Source: Fragilaria crotonensis (lineage: Eukaryota; Bacillariophyta; Fragilariophyceae; Fragilariales; Fragilariaceae). From it: DNA of 29,940 bases. This document shows, piece by piece, positions 1-9,746 of this stretch. The DNA lies in contig JAKSYS010000726.1 of the NCBI GenBank assembly GCA_022925895.1, positions 1 through 29,940 of the forward strand, read 5' to 3'. Under the pieces are notes generated by a model. That model was not told where the DNA came from. It ran no database searches and worked only from the letters and a program-made list of their open reading frames with translations. The number at the start of each line of letters is the position of its first letter. Position 1 is the stretch's first letter. A program made the translations under genes and the position numbers.

Positions 1-1430
1 ACACGTGCACCTGGTATTGTAGTAGTGCAGTAGTGATATACTCCAGTACTCGAGTACTACAGTAGTAAAGGGGTCTTAAAAAAAGCAGCCAGTGGAACAG
101 CACCATGATTCACTTCATTTTGCCATTTGCCGCCCATTGAAAGATGTTGCAATGCGAACGCATTTGTACTTGGGTATTTGTGATGCTTTGGAAGAGACAT
201 TCATTGGTACTGCATTTCTGAAATGTATCACCAGTGTGTCCGCATTCTAACACACATTCCATGCAATTTCTAATCTGAGAGAAGCGGCTAAAAGTTGATT
301 AATCTTTGTTCCACCTACAATAGCAGCATGGCTATGGTGTCACCATGTACTATTGTCTGTTCAAACAGTTATTCTGGAGCTTAAATGCCCAGTTCCAACC
401 ACAGGAACAATGGCATTACTTCAACACAGCAATAGGAAGTTGATCCAGGGTACAGAAGAATGGATCTGCCCAAAATCTGGGTGTGCCTTGAGGGGCACAG
501 CAGACAGGCAACTTGACAGTTCTATACAAACTTCTTTTATCTCCAACACTAGTTAACCCAAGTTACACACAGAACATTCACAATCCAATGACTTTGTATC
601 CAGATCATAAGTATGATTCTACTAGTATCTATAGCCCTAGCACATCATTTGAAGCCACCAGCATCTGAAGGAAACATGATTGTCTGGGTATGCAATCATT
701 GCAAGGCTGGGGCACATGCTGATGACATCCACATCATCCTACTGGTAACTGGTGTAGTAATTGTGTTGGCGTGGTGTTGGTGTGAGTGACATTGTAGGTA
801 GTTGTAATCTCTCTTTATGAAGATGCAGCACAAGCAAACCATCAATGCACGACATACACATTGGACATCTGGTGACAGTCAGCAATTACATGTGGGGGCG
901 GTGACGCATCCCAACAAGTTGTATTAAGTTGTAATTGGAGTCATTCAGCATGCCCTCCACCAGATTAGTACGTCTTTCCACATTCTTGATACTATGTATA
1001 AATGTCTCAAAATGACCAAATGTGCAATGATGAAATTTCCATCCTGGGGCAGATCCATGATTGCTCATTGTTCTTTGCAAGTGGCTGCTGATGTCAGAAA
1101 AGTGTGACATCAACTAGGACTGCTCCCGTTTTTGCTACTCTTTTGTGCAATGCTGTTGCTGATTATTCATGTTAAGTGGGTCCTGTGTCCTCATGTTCCA
1201 TGTGTTGCAGGCCATGATTGTTATTGTTTGAGTCCTAGGGTTCCACCAAAGTACTGCTTGGATACTATCTGCTAGTGATGCATAGTTGAACTTGTTCTCA
1301 CCGTAAACATCAATGGGAACACTTGAGCACCATTCAGAACTCTTGAATAAGCAGATAGTCAGATGGATGTGCATTTTTTGAATAGCAGACATCGGCAACT
1401 TCAGAGTTCAGAGTATCGAACCTTGATTTA
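1..1430. other. Gene-poor stretch, no confident gene
   Basis: I see no intact gene here. The first 70 bases are GTAC/AGTACT-rich short palindromes of the kind that recur between genes across the window. Between about 886 and 1398 the minus strand has two adjacent open stretches of 75 and 87 codons with fairly protein-like composition (aromatic, His and Trp residues), separated by stop codons, so a decayed transposon ORF is possible, but I cannot name the family. Bases 84-158 repeat near 11.8 kb. Confidence 0.5.
84..158 (+). repeat. Dispersed repeat, copy 1 of 2
   Basis: This segment, beginning cagccagtggaacagcacca, recurs in the same orientation at 11806-11890 with scattered substitutions and an extra run of cactcgc units in the second copy. 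The match is seen directly. It probably marks one interspersed repeat family present twice in the window; neither end could be defined. Confidence 0.65.
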
Positions 1431-1471
1431 GTTGCCTTCGCCCTCGAAAACTTGGATCAAATCATTTCTCG

Positions 1472-1721
1472 ATGGAAGAGAAAGGCAAGCCTCAAATCGA
1501 TGTGAGGTGCACTACTGTGCCATGCGCGGATGCAGGATAACAAGGGACTGCGACATCCACAATGACTATGGGCGAAGTAATGACTGCGAATTTCGTACAC
1601 GTAAAAACGTACGAAGGAGACGTTGAATTCTCCGCTCTCATATTGTCATACGGAAGCGATTAGAATGCAAGGAAATGACGTCAACATTTTTGTCACAGAA
1701 CTTGAGTTTTTGGAATCTTGA
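1472..1721 (+). pseudogene. Broken small ORF, unknown product
   Basis: Reading from the ATG at 1472, one frame stays open except for a TAA at 1538-1540 and ends at a TAG at 1661-1663. Shifting one base there opens a second stretch (start RMQGNDVNIF) that runs to TGA at 1719-1721. The middle part (VKTYEGDVEFSALILSYG) looks like real protein. With one stop and one frameshift it is either a gene fragment or a gene damaged by sequence error; I recognise no family. Its final segment is copied in inverted orientation at 3442-3483. The upstream boundary is uncertain, because a different frame is open before 1472 and may be an earlier exon. Confidence 0.3.
1657..1698 (+). repeat. 42-bp inverted repeat, left copy
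   Basis: This segment (core gaatgcaaggaaatgacgtc) reappears reverse-complemented at 3442-3483 with two mismatches. The two copies enclose the hairpin array and about 1.7 kb of non-coding DNA. Similarity stops abruptly at both ends and no target-site duplication is evident. Both copies read as the same peptide (RMQGNDVNI followed by F or Y, then VT), so this may be a duplicated coding fragment and not a transposon terminus. Confidence 0.7.
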
Positions 1722-2407
1722 TTTTCTCACTTCACCTGGAGCAATTTTTCAAGAAGCACGTATTCAAAACTTCATCATAGATACAGAACATAAATCTACC
1801 CGACATTTGTTTGAACAGACATAAAAATCTTCCTGCATTGATGTGATAATAACATTGAAAATCTCAACTTCTTCCGTCCCAAAACACCACAATTTTACCA
1901 CTTTGTGGTCAACGCCATGGTTTGTTTTGTTTTCATTGCTATAATCCCTGATGATGCTTGCTTTGTGCTCCTTTTATCTGCATTCACTGACTCATTCCAT
2001 CTCTTCATTGTTGTGTAGGAGCCAGAAGTGGTGTTCTTATCAGAAGTTTCCGAGCCAAAGCCTGTGATGGATGTTTTTTGTGATGACGTTACAACTTACT
2101 CTTTTCTGCCCTTGGACTTCAGCCATTGTTTGCCCATCCTCTACAGCATGAAGCAGCAATGTAACTTGTTTGTTATTCTTGAGATGCTGTGTTAACTTGT
2201 TGATTGTTTTGTTTCTTGATCAGCATTATGCAATAGAATATAGTAGGTCTACTTCTACTCGAGAAAAACAACACACAAAGTGAACACCCTGCCTGGTTAT
2301 GAGCGACAAAACAACCAGCATGACGTTCTCTATGATCTTTTTTATTGCGTTTCATTGCTTGCTTGTTTGCCTTCCTTCGTTGTCATTTGTCTGCAATGAC
2401 AAATTAG

Positions 2408-3115
2408 GATGGTGACATTAGTGGTTGAAAATTGTACATTATGCATAATGCCGCTCTTCTAAGTGACGGCGGCATTAGTGGTAGAAAATAACCCACTAAC
2501 GCTGCTCTAGTAGCATTCATACCAGGTACCTGGTACCTGGCATGCATACCCCCGCTCTTGTACGGGACGGCGACATTAGTGGTAGAAAATTATCCACTAA
2601 TGTCGAACTTGTACGGGACATCGACATTAGTGGTAGAAAATTATCCACTAATGTCGAACTTGACAGACATCGACATTAGTGGTAGAAAATTATCCACTAA
2701 TGTCGAACTTTAGGGACATCGACATTAGTGGTAGAAAATTATCCACTAATGTCGAACTTGTAATGACAGCAACATAGTGGTAGAAAATTATCCACTAATG
2801 TCGAACTTGTACGGGACAGCGACATAGTGGTAGAAAATTATCCACTAATGTCGAACTAGTACGGGACATCGACATTAGTGGTAGAAAATTATCCACTAAT
2901 GTCGAACTTGTACGGGACATCGACATTAGTGGTAGAAAATTATCCACTAATGTCGAACTTGTACGGGACAGCGACATAGTGGTAGAAAATTATCCACTAT
3001 GACATAATGTCGATCTTGTACGGGACAGCGACATTAGTGGTAGAAAATTATCCACTTATGTCGAACTTGTATGATATGACATACGGGACAGCGACATTAG
3101 TGGTAGAAAAACTTG
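2408..3115. repeat. Tandem array of about eleven hairpin-forming 51-bp units
   Basis: The core unit is 51 bp and carries two complementary arms, cgacattagtgg and ccactaatgtcg, separated by an A/T-rich loop (tagaaaattat). Each unit can therefore fold into its own hairpin with about 12-bp arms. Units are nearly identical from about 2560 to 2995 and degrade at both ends; several lack one T in the left arm (gacatagtgg). Units are joined by cttgtacgggac. Open frames crossing this region simply follow the repeat and are not genes. Confidence 0.9.
2508..2553 (+). repeat. Flanking repeat of hairpin array, left
   Basis: A block starting tagtagcattc and followed by the nested palindrome accaggtacctggtacctgg lies at the left edge of the near-identical hairpin units. 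Almost the same block occurs at 3119-3164 at the right edge, in direct orientation. Array and flanks may have moved or amplified together. Confidence 0.75.
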
Positions 3116-3118
3116 CGG

Positions 3119-3164
3119 TAGTAGCATTCGTACCAGGTACCTGGTACCTGGTGTGCATACTCCC
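3119..3164 (+). repeat. Flanking repeat of hairpin array, right
   Basis: Direct-orientation partner of 2508-2553, again containing accaggtacctggtacctgg followed by a tgcatac segment. A few substitutions separate the two copies. The array is cleanly bracketed by this pair. Confidence 0.75.
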
Positions 3165-3441
3165 ACACTCCCACAGATCGCAGTATCGTATACATGTATG
3201 CACAAATTGGATGCAAATTGAATTTCAAACAAACATTTAAAACCACCCACATGAACTGTCATAAACGATCTCTACTATCGGTAGTAGTATAGGTCTACGT
3301 TTGAATTGCTGCTGTCCTGACAACAGGCTGGGCCGGCGCATTGGGAAACCCATGAAAGAAATGAGAAACAAAGATTCCGTGCTTTCTGCGGCCTACACGT
3401 GTCACGGGTGCTCTACATGATTGTCCCACGCAGCTTTATTA

Positions 3442-3483
3442 CTGTGACGTAAATGTTGACGTCATTTCCTTGCATTCTAATCG
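3442..3483 (-). repeat. 42-bp inverted repeat, right copy
   Basis: Reverse-complement partner of 1657-1698. On the minus strand it lies in an open frame reading RMQGNDVNIYVT that ends at a stop near 3413. The two changes relative to the left copy alter the Phe codon to Tyr and one neighbouring codon, keeping a similar peptide. Confidence 0.7.
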
Positions 3484-3930
3484 GATCCCGCCAATGTGGT
3501 CCAGAGTCCAGAGTATAATACTGCAGAATAAGAGTGTAACTATCGTGAATTGTGATACTATACACGTATACACGCCAGCACTTTCCACGACCAAAGGATA
3601 CACGTGTGCATACGTGCATGTCCGATATCACGTGAAACTTGAGACGTCTTCGATTGTTCCCGTAACACCGGTCCGTCACTCTCGTGAATGACAAATCCAT
3701 GATACACGTGAGACATGAGCCCAGCCAGTATGATAATGTCATACCCTGCTTCTCATCCTACTCTTCCTGGTCATCATACTAATTGCACGGCAGGTACTGG
3801 AAGAACTTTGTACAAGCCCATACACATAGTAGAGCTTCAAATAGCGTTGGGTGCTTTCTTGCAGTGAAGTCTGGGGTGTCTCATTTCGCATCGAAACGAT
3901 CGACAGCTGTGCGACGCTGCCACTCTTACC

Positions 3931-4727
3931 ATGAGACGAGTCACTGCACAGCAACCGACAAACTTGCAAGACTTTGGTAGCTATGGGGATGAAATTAATT
4001 TGAAGGCTTGGGTTGATCCTAGCGAGAAAGGGGCAAGTACCAAACAAAGTAACGCAGGTACGTCATGTCCATTCCCGAGTATACTCGTGGTTCGAGTACT
4101 GTGATATGTTTTGCACGAATCGGCGTTGAGCTAACGGACATTATTTCACATTGATGCATCAGCTGTCGCAAAGCCGAAACGGGGCTCCTTCTTTGCCCTT
4201 GCATTGGATTTCGGGGCCGAAATCGAGTCGACTCAAGACGAGATCAAAGCGAAGGAGGAGGCTCTGCACGCGCCAACAGTTCGCGCTGAAACTGTCCGAA
4301 AACAACAACTGACGGTTGCCGAACATGTTGTCAACGACGACGAACAATGGAAGAAATTCAAAAAACAATTGCAATCTGGAGGTAGTAAGACTGGAATGCA
4401 ATTGAGACATAATTTAGATGGATTGCTGCAAAGCAGGGCTCAGGAACTGGAAGCTTCAGGTGCTGTCCCATCCTCCAAAGTCGATGATCACCGACGAGCA
4501 AGTCTGAGCGACTTTGCGTCTTCTTTGATTCGAGGCGATGGACGTCCTACCAATCGCCGCGCCTCCGCCTTTACTACCACCGTTCCGGTCATTAGAAAGC
4601 ATGATTCCAACCAACACAAAAGAAGGCGCCACACCGTGGGAGCAGTTCAGAAGGTATTTCATCTGACAGTAACAGTCTCTTCATGGCGACGAAACGAATT
4701 GCAGACTATCTTGTCGAGGGCGACTAG
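3931..4727 (+). CDS. Unknown basic, Ser-rich protein with RRxS/T sites; one frameshift
   Basis: Function unknown. Two exons are supported: 3931-4057 (from ATG, starting MRRVTAQQPTN) and 4163 onward, with a 105-bp intron between CAG|GTACGT and CATCAG|CT that keeps the frame. The protein is hydrophilic, with a short helical, charged stretch (KAKEEALHAPTVRAETVRKQ). Its second half carries three basophilic-kinase (PKA-like) motifs: HRRASLS, NRRASAF and RRRHTVG. As written, the frame after RRRHTVG runs to 4884 through an unconvincing tail (282 aa in all). Adding one G to the GGG near 4638 gives a natural ending, SDSNSLFMATKRIADYLV and on to TAG at 4725-4727 (about 230 aa). I prefer the latter, inferring a homopolymer error. 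The 3' end converges on the methyltransferase gene at 4913. Confidence 0.6.
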
Positions 4728-4912
4728 AAGGGGATGTTTACTCAGTTTCACGCCTCAACTACCAAGTGTGCTATTTGCTGTGAAATGGAAGGAATGTGTA
4801 CACAGGTGTGACTTCCCAAATGGAATTGCCGATTGTTTCCGTGCAATGACTCCGACAATGGAAATAGTTCATTTTTATACATAACCAGCAATTTCTTTTC
4901 GTTCCACGGAAT

Positions 4913-5725
4913 CTAGGTTATCACAACTAGTAGGCGAACAGTGAAGATGTACACACATTTGCCAATATGCTCGCAATCAAAGCCTGCGTCATTCATTCTG
5001 TCAAAGAATTCCGAGGACTCCTTCATCCTTCGATTCCAGGACATGACGAGTTTGCACTGTGGACCCATGAGCTCCAAAAGGGTTTCGACGAGTGCCGCGT
5101 ACGCACTGACATAAAGCAATATATCACTCGCGACAATCGTATCGAACCTTGCTTCGCCCATTCCCTTTTTCGTCGCACACTCTTTCCACCCAGTCCCCCA
5201 AGTATGCGGCACATGAATGTGGTTCAATGCCACGCCGTTTTTCTCAAAATTGTATCGCACGCGATCTTCCACTTGGTCGTCATCCAGGTCGCTCGTAACG
5301 ACGGAAGTACAAATAGAACGACATCGACATGCGTCAAGGTCGCTTTCACCCCCCTTCAAAGTGACGTTGTCACCCATGATGAGTGATGGTTGTCGTGTTG
5401 ATGCCGACATGGATAATCGAATAGCCAAAAGACCAGTCGCTGTACCCAATTCGAGAATTGAGCCCCACTGATGGAGATACATGCCCTCGGAATCTTCCTC
5501 AAAGAGATAATCGGTCAGGTTAAATGTTCCAGGCCACACGCGATTGGCATTATGGGAATGGTAGGCATATTGTCGAATGTGTAATGTTCTGTCAGCCAGG
5601 ATTACATCTTGGGTTTCGAAGCACTGATCCAATTCCGTCTCGTCCTCTACATCCTCATCGTCACTGTCGACCGGGAAGAATGTGCCAAGAGAAATCGGGG
5701 CATCGATTTGTGGGGCTGTTGGCAT
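4913..5725 (-). CDS. METTL21-type (Methyltransf_16) protein lysine methyltransferase
   Basis: A single-exon 270-residue protein. Family members transfer methyl groups from S-adenosylmethionine to lysines of translation factors and chaperones. Seen in the sequence: an acidic N-terminal segment (SDDEDVEDETELD, about residues 21-33); the family's entry motif VWPGTFNLTDYL (63-74); SAM-binding motif I ELGTATG (92-98); the acidic loop VVTSDLD (142-148); HTWG (174-177) where the family usually has an LxWG-type motif; and the post-II motif VASDILLY (198-205) with the usual D...Y spacing. Length fits the family. The start is the only ATG upstream of the conserved region in a clean frame. The substrate cannot be told from sequence. 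It converges with the gene at 3931. Confidence 0.85.
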   Translation of the reverse strand: MPTAPQIDAPISLGTFFPVDSDDEDVEDETELDQCFETQDVILADRTLHIRQYAYHSHNANRVWPGTFNLTDYLFEEDSEGMYLHQWGSILELGTATGLLAIRLSMSASTRQPSLIMGDNVTLKGGESDLDACRCRSICTSVVTSDLDDDQVEDRVRYNFEKNGVALNHIHVPHTWGTGWKECATKKGMGEARFDTIVASDILLYVSAYAALVETLLELMGPQCKLVMSWNRRMKESSEFFDRMNDAGFDCEHIGKCVYIFTVRLLVVIT

Positions 5726-6554
5726 GATATGTACTGAGCACTACTACTTTGCAAAACTATTAGGGTGTGGTTCTAATTCTTCCACCTTCTGAATGCAGCA
5801 AACTGTAAAGTGTGGAGAGTAGACTATGATTGCTATGCATATTTCGCTTTTGAATGGTCATGAAAAAGTCGGCAAGCGTGCGACTCCACTTCTTCATATA
5901 AAAGAATGACAGCTGTTTTTGTCTCGAGTCTCGACACCGACCTCACTGTATGTATGACTTATACATACATGAATATGCATATGTGCTCTCGGGCAGTAGA
6001 GAGTACTGTGCTGATGGAATGTACTGTCTGAAGACCGTGACTCCGTTCTGGAGCCTGGAGTTCGTGTCAAGTACAAGTACCAAGTACCCTGTAGCGGTAC
6101 TCGAGTACAAGTACTACAGTACACTTGCTCCCGGTTGTTACGAACACTTGCTAGCCGTAACAACACCCAAGTTCATGACAGAGGGGGGAATCCTGAACCA
6201 TGAGTGCATAAGTCTGCAGAAACACTCAAGGGATAAGGAAAGCTTTATTGACATACTACTGCAAAGCAAGGGGAGTCACCGTTAGACACCACCTTGCAGA
6301 CAACCACATGGAAGATTCGTCGACAACGTCCCTTGTCAATCAAGTGCAATTGCAGTACGTCTTGTCTTGAGCGCAACATTGACCTGCGACGAAGTCCGAC
6401 GAAGGATCGCACTATCCAGATGCGAAAGTGACCACCAGACCTTCTGCGCGACATCTCTTCAAAAAGAATCGAAAAAGGTACAATAGTTCCATGTACTACT
6501 ACCGGTAGTGTTTCCGATCCACGGTTGCAGACACAAAGGCCACGCGGAAGTACA
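5726..6554. other. Intergenic, no gene seen
   Basis: Between two minus-strand genes. It holds a GTAC-rich palindromic block at about 6060-6125 (gtacaagtaccaagtaccct and similar) and runs of TATGCATA-type sequence near 5950-5990. Open frames up to 111 codons have unlikely composition and overlap on opposite strands, so I treat them as chance. Confidence 0.6.
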
Positions 6555-7004
6555 TCATTCCTCACCTTCCAAAGGCTCGAGCCATATGAATCCCCCGTGG
6601 ACGGCTATGCTCCATCCGCCCGCATCGTGTGGTATCCAATCATCGATGCGGGGTCCGGTAGCTGTGATGATATCACCCTCTTCGAGCTGACCCACAATGT
6701 TGTGAACAGCATACGGACCATCCTCGTAAGAAGAATGGACGTTGAGAAATCCCTTTTGAGTGCGAACGCGGTAACGCTTGCCAACTCCCTGTCGGAGCTC
6801 CTCTTGACGGGCCTTGAGAGATGCGAACAAATCTTGTTGATCCAAAGATGACGAGATTGCTTCATCTCCAAATACTGTGTCGTTCTCGGCGAGTCGGCAT
6901 CTACTAGAAATCAGATTGGAACCATGTGGAAGAATGTGAAAGGCATTAATTCCTGTGATTACCGCCAACAACAGCAAACGCCGTGCCATATTCCTTGGAT
7001 GCAT
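6555..7004 (-). CDS. Plastid-targeted small SH3-like domain protein
   Basis: A 149-residue single-exon protein. Residues 1-21 (core MARRLLLLAVITGINA, starting at Met6) form a hydrophobic signal peptide ending in A|F, followed by HILPHG. This matches the signal-plus-transit presequence with Phe at +1 used by algae with secondary red plastids, so delivery to the plastid is inferred. A helical, charged linker (LDQQDLFASLKARQEELR) precedes a compact C-terminal domain (about 75-149) of alternating short beta-type segments such as RVRTQKGFLNV, EEGDIITATG and GGFIWLEP, which resembles a bacterial SH3 fold. No catalytic residues are recognised. Either Met1 or Met6 could be the start. It is divergent from the gene at 7329. 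Confidence 0.7.
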   Translation of the reverse strand: MHPRNMARRLLLLAVITGINAFHILPHGSNLISSRCRLAENDTVFGDEAISSSLDQQDLFASLKARQEELRQGVGKRYRVRTQKGFLNVHSSYEDGPYAVHNIVGQLEEGDIITATGPRIDDWIPHDAGGWSIAVHGGFIWLEPLEGEE

Positions 7005-7328
7005 AACTGGAATGCAGAGATCCGACGTGTGATCCCGGTTCCCGGTATGCCAATTGTGTAGACCTACATACTGTCAAAGATACATACATTCGACGGTATT
7101 TTTTTATCCATACGTAGAGTAAAAGACTCCAGTATGCATACTAACGGTAGGAACCTGTTGTCGGAGTAGTCGAGAACACATTGGAAATCGCGAAGTCGCA
7201 CAGCACCAGATCGAAGCGACCAGCACCCAGAACAGACCGCCACGAACAGCCTTTGGTCGTCCAAGAGAATCTGGTTGTTGTCACCATAACACGTTGTTGC
7301 AATTCTCAAGAAACGACGCTGGATAAAC
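7005..7328. promoter_or_regulatory. Shared intergenic region of divergent genes
   Basis: 324 bp separate the start codons of two divergent genes, both for organelle-directed proteins by inference, so it must contain both promoters. No convincing TATA box or bZIP palindrome is visible. A near-palindrome, gatcccggttcccgg, lies at about 7031-7045. Confidence 0.4.
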
Positions 7329-7946
7329 ATGAACGCAACGCGACTCATTGCTTCGAAGGGGTTGCTGTTGCAGCAGTATGGTCGGCAGGTGACTCGTCAG
7401 GTCTATCCTGTCAGAGGATGGGATCCGCGTCAACATACAACAAAGCAGTCTGTTCGTTTTTATACGTTTCCGTCTCCAACCCCTCCCATGACCACGGAGG
7501 AGGAGCAAGCCGAAAAGAGTCGCGTTGCTACCCTTTCTGCCAATCAGAAGAATGAAGAACTAAAGATTATTGATCAGAAGTTGGCCTTGCTGCACATGCA
7601 ACGGGGAATCAATACAGGTGAACTGTACACCTTTCGTGGAAAAATGAAGGCGCTGACCAGGGATTATGGACTCGCGTTCATGGCTTGGTACTGGACGGTA
7701 TGGACGACAACGGCGGGTATGGTCTGGGTAGGCATCGAAGTGGGAGGTTTCGATGCAATTGAATTACTTGTTAGAGTCGATGGCTACATGGGATGGACGA
7801 TGAGCCAACACGTGGATCCTACCATTGGGACGATTGGGCTTGTTTTGGCGGTCAATGAGTTGTTGGAACCGTTGCGACTCCCTCTGGTGGTTATGACAAC
7901 CAAACCTGTTGTTAACCTTTTGTCCTCTGCATCGTTCCATAAATAA
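7329..7946 (+). CDS. DUF1279 (FAM210-like) mitochondrial membrane protein
   Basis: A 205-residue protein. Residues 1-50 are basic, rich in Arg, Ser, Thr and Gln with almost no acids, like a mitochondrial presequence. A charged helical linker (55-95) leads into the DUF1279 domain (about 106-192): RDYGLAFMAWYWTVWTTTAG begins the first membrane segment (113-137), followed by GGFDAIELL. A second hydrophobic segment lies at 166-189 (IGTIGLVLAVNELLEPLRLP), matching the paired-helix pattern of the family. FAM210 proteins sit in the mitochondrial inner membrane and affect mitochondrial function; the biochemical role is not settled. The ATG at 7329 is the first in frame and gives the expected presequence. 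Single exon, stop TAA at 7944-7946. Confidence 0.8.
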   Translation: MNATRLIASKGLLLQQYGRQVTRQVYPVRGWDPRQHTTKQSVRFYTFPSPTPPMTTEEEQAEKSRVATLSANQKNEELKIIDQKLALLHMQRGINTGELYTFRGKMKALTRDYGLAFMAWYWTVWTTTAGMVWVGIEVGGFDAIELLVRVDGYMGWTMSQHVDPTIGTIGLVLAVNELLEPLRLPLVVMTTKPVVNLLSSASFHK

Positions 7947-8029
7947 GTTGTACTATTACACTCAATTGATAAGCTGAATAGGCTGTGACGCTGAAAAATA
8001 AATCACCCTTCAAAACCAGTTGGTGAAGA

Positions 8030-9746
8030 CTAAGATTGTGTAACGAAGATGTTTACAACCTGCCTAAATGTCATTCGATTCAAGGACTCTTGCAAAAGAC
8101 AACTGGAAGACTTGAAGAGGGAGCCTTGATGCGAGACGTATCGCGCAGTATTGCTGCCTAGACAGGTCGAATGGGCGCGCATATCACATGACGGATTCCC
8201 ACACTGGCAACTCTTCATGAGGCCAGATGCAACCTTAAGGCAAACACAGCATTGCCGTGACTTGGAAATGGACGGGGATTTCGTTAGAGCAAGTGAAGGG
8301 ACATTGAATTCAAAAGTCCGAGTACTCCTTTCTGTCGATGGCTCTCCACCAATGGTCCTGGTAGCCGGCGGAGACGACAAGAACGCCGAAGTGTCCTTCA
8401 GTCGAGCTTCTAGCTTGGTGATCCGGGCTTTGAGCTGATGGATTTGCTTCTCGCACCCTGCCTTTTCCGATAGGAGCTGATTCAACTGCTCATCGTGAGA
8501 CGCGGCTTCGATGCGAAGCGATTGCGCGGTGTTTTCACTTTTGACCAACGAGTCCTGCAAGCGCTCTTCGCTTCTACGAGATCGTCGCTGAAATTCTTCC
8601 ATCTTCGCGTGGAGAGACTGATTCTCCTGCAAGATCGTTTCGATGGTCTGCTTCAACGCTGAAGTCGTTGTCTCCGTTTCAGCGGCATTCGAAGAAGCGA
8701 CTACCAACAGAGAGCGGGCATCTCGTAGCTCTTTTTCAATCGTGGCCGACCGATCCTTGCGCGATTCTTCAAGAGCATCGCGATCGTCTATTTCACGGCC
8801 GAGGGTTTTGATGCGTTCCGACAAACACCCGAGCTCACAGAGCAACTTATTCTTTTCTTGCGTCATTTCCTTTTTATTTGCCTGAGTTGATCCTGGTCTG
8901 ATAAGATGGTCTTGCGATCCTTCTGTAAATGAAACAGCTCCGTTTCTCTCTTCAAAAGCTTGGATTCGACGCTTCTTGTAGCCGCCGCCACCTGTTCGTG
9001 CTCGTCCTGCAACATCTTTGTAGCGCGCTTCGTTTCGTGCACCACGTGGCGGAGTGACTCCAGTTGAGATGCCAAGGACGCCGCGTAGGCTTCGGCTGCA
9101 TCGGCGTCGGCTCGTGCGTTCGCCGCGTTGGCACCCGCGAGTCGAAGGGCTTCGACGGTACGTTCCAGACGCTCGTTCGAGGCGTTTGCCGACTCCCTGA
9201 GGGACGTATTGGCAGCCATCATAGCTGCATGGTGGACTTCCGTTTCTTTTAGTTTCTAAACAAGAGTATGGGCGTAAAGTGAGGAACAATTCACCAACAT
9301 GGAAGGAGTGGTAGGCGACAGCTACCGTTTTTACACGTAAATCGTACCCGTTCGAGGATCATACATTCCGCGGTTTTTTCATAGGCCAACTTCGCCGTAT
9401 TTGCATCGGTTGTATACGTAGGATGCCTTGCGTCCCCCGTGGAATCCACAACCTCCCCTTCCCTGCAACTTGTCTTTCCAGAGAGATTATCGTCATTCGC
9501 GCGCGCGGCTTCGAAAATGGACGCCGCCAAAGTCTTGAGTCTGGCACCCGCCTGAACGAATCCATCCCAATCATTCCTGCTACGCCTCGATGTTTCATCA
9601 TCATTCCGCTCATCGGAACGAGGTCGTTTGGGAGGGGAATCTAAAGAGGCGTCATCGCTGTCGTTCTCTGACGAGTCAGATGGATCTGGAAGTTGAACAC
9701 CGTTGTCTTCCATAACTATGCGATGGCATTGTTCTGTGACACTCAT
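8030..9746 (-). CDS. Coiled-coil protein with C-terminal Cys/His zinc-binding motif; one frameshift
   Basis: Built from two exons. Exon 1 (9746-9348, 133 codons) encodes an acidic, Ser-rich, disordered N-terminus (PDPSDSSENDSDDASLD) with a basic PPKRPRS patch. A 92-bp intron (9347-9256, GTACGA...TTTAG) joins in phase 0 to exon 2 (9255-8030), continuing ILER|KLKETEVHH. Exon 2 is a long Ala/Glu/Leu-rich coiled coil, then a Cys-rich end: CCVC, CQC, then CDMRAHSTC, a treble-clef arrangement reminiscent of RING or PHD fingers but incomplete. Exon 2 breaks at about 8870, where one frame ends KRK-stop and the next continues EMTQEKNKLL; adding one A to the AAAAA run restores a single frame of about 541 aa in total. 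I infer a sequence error. A scaffold or ubiquitin-related role is only a guess. Confidence 0.65.

Larger units (their letters stand above)
1722..3930. other. Non-coding stretch dominated by repeats
   Basis: No gene is supported. The notable content is the hairpin array (2408-3115), its flanking repeats and the right copy of the 42-bp inverted repeat. An isolated open stretch at 2019-2195 (+) follows a good acceptor-like ttgtgtag and begins EPEVVFLSEVSEPKP. It could be an exon of something decayed, but no partner exon was found. Bases 3530-3720 are rich in CACGTG/TACGTG-type palindromes. Confidence 0.5.

Noticed and set aside
2019-2195. Possible exon after a ttgtgtag acceptor
   Set aside because: Protein-like but no matching upstream exon or donor could be found.
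2795-2977. Minus-strand repeat protein (SMSRTSSTLVDNFLPLM units)
   Set aside because: It is a read-through of the 51-bp hairpin array, since 51 is a multiple of three; no start or flanking coding sequence.
2408-3115. CRISPR array
   Set aside because: Repeats are contiguous without unique spacers and the host is eukaryotic.
1657-3483. Complete TIR transposon bounded by the 42-bp inverted repeats
   Set aside because: No transposase, no target-site duplication and the repeat ends look like coding sequence; kept only as an inverted repeat.
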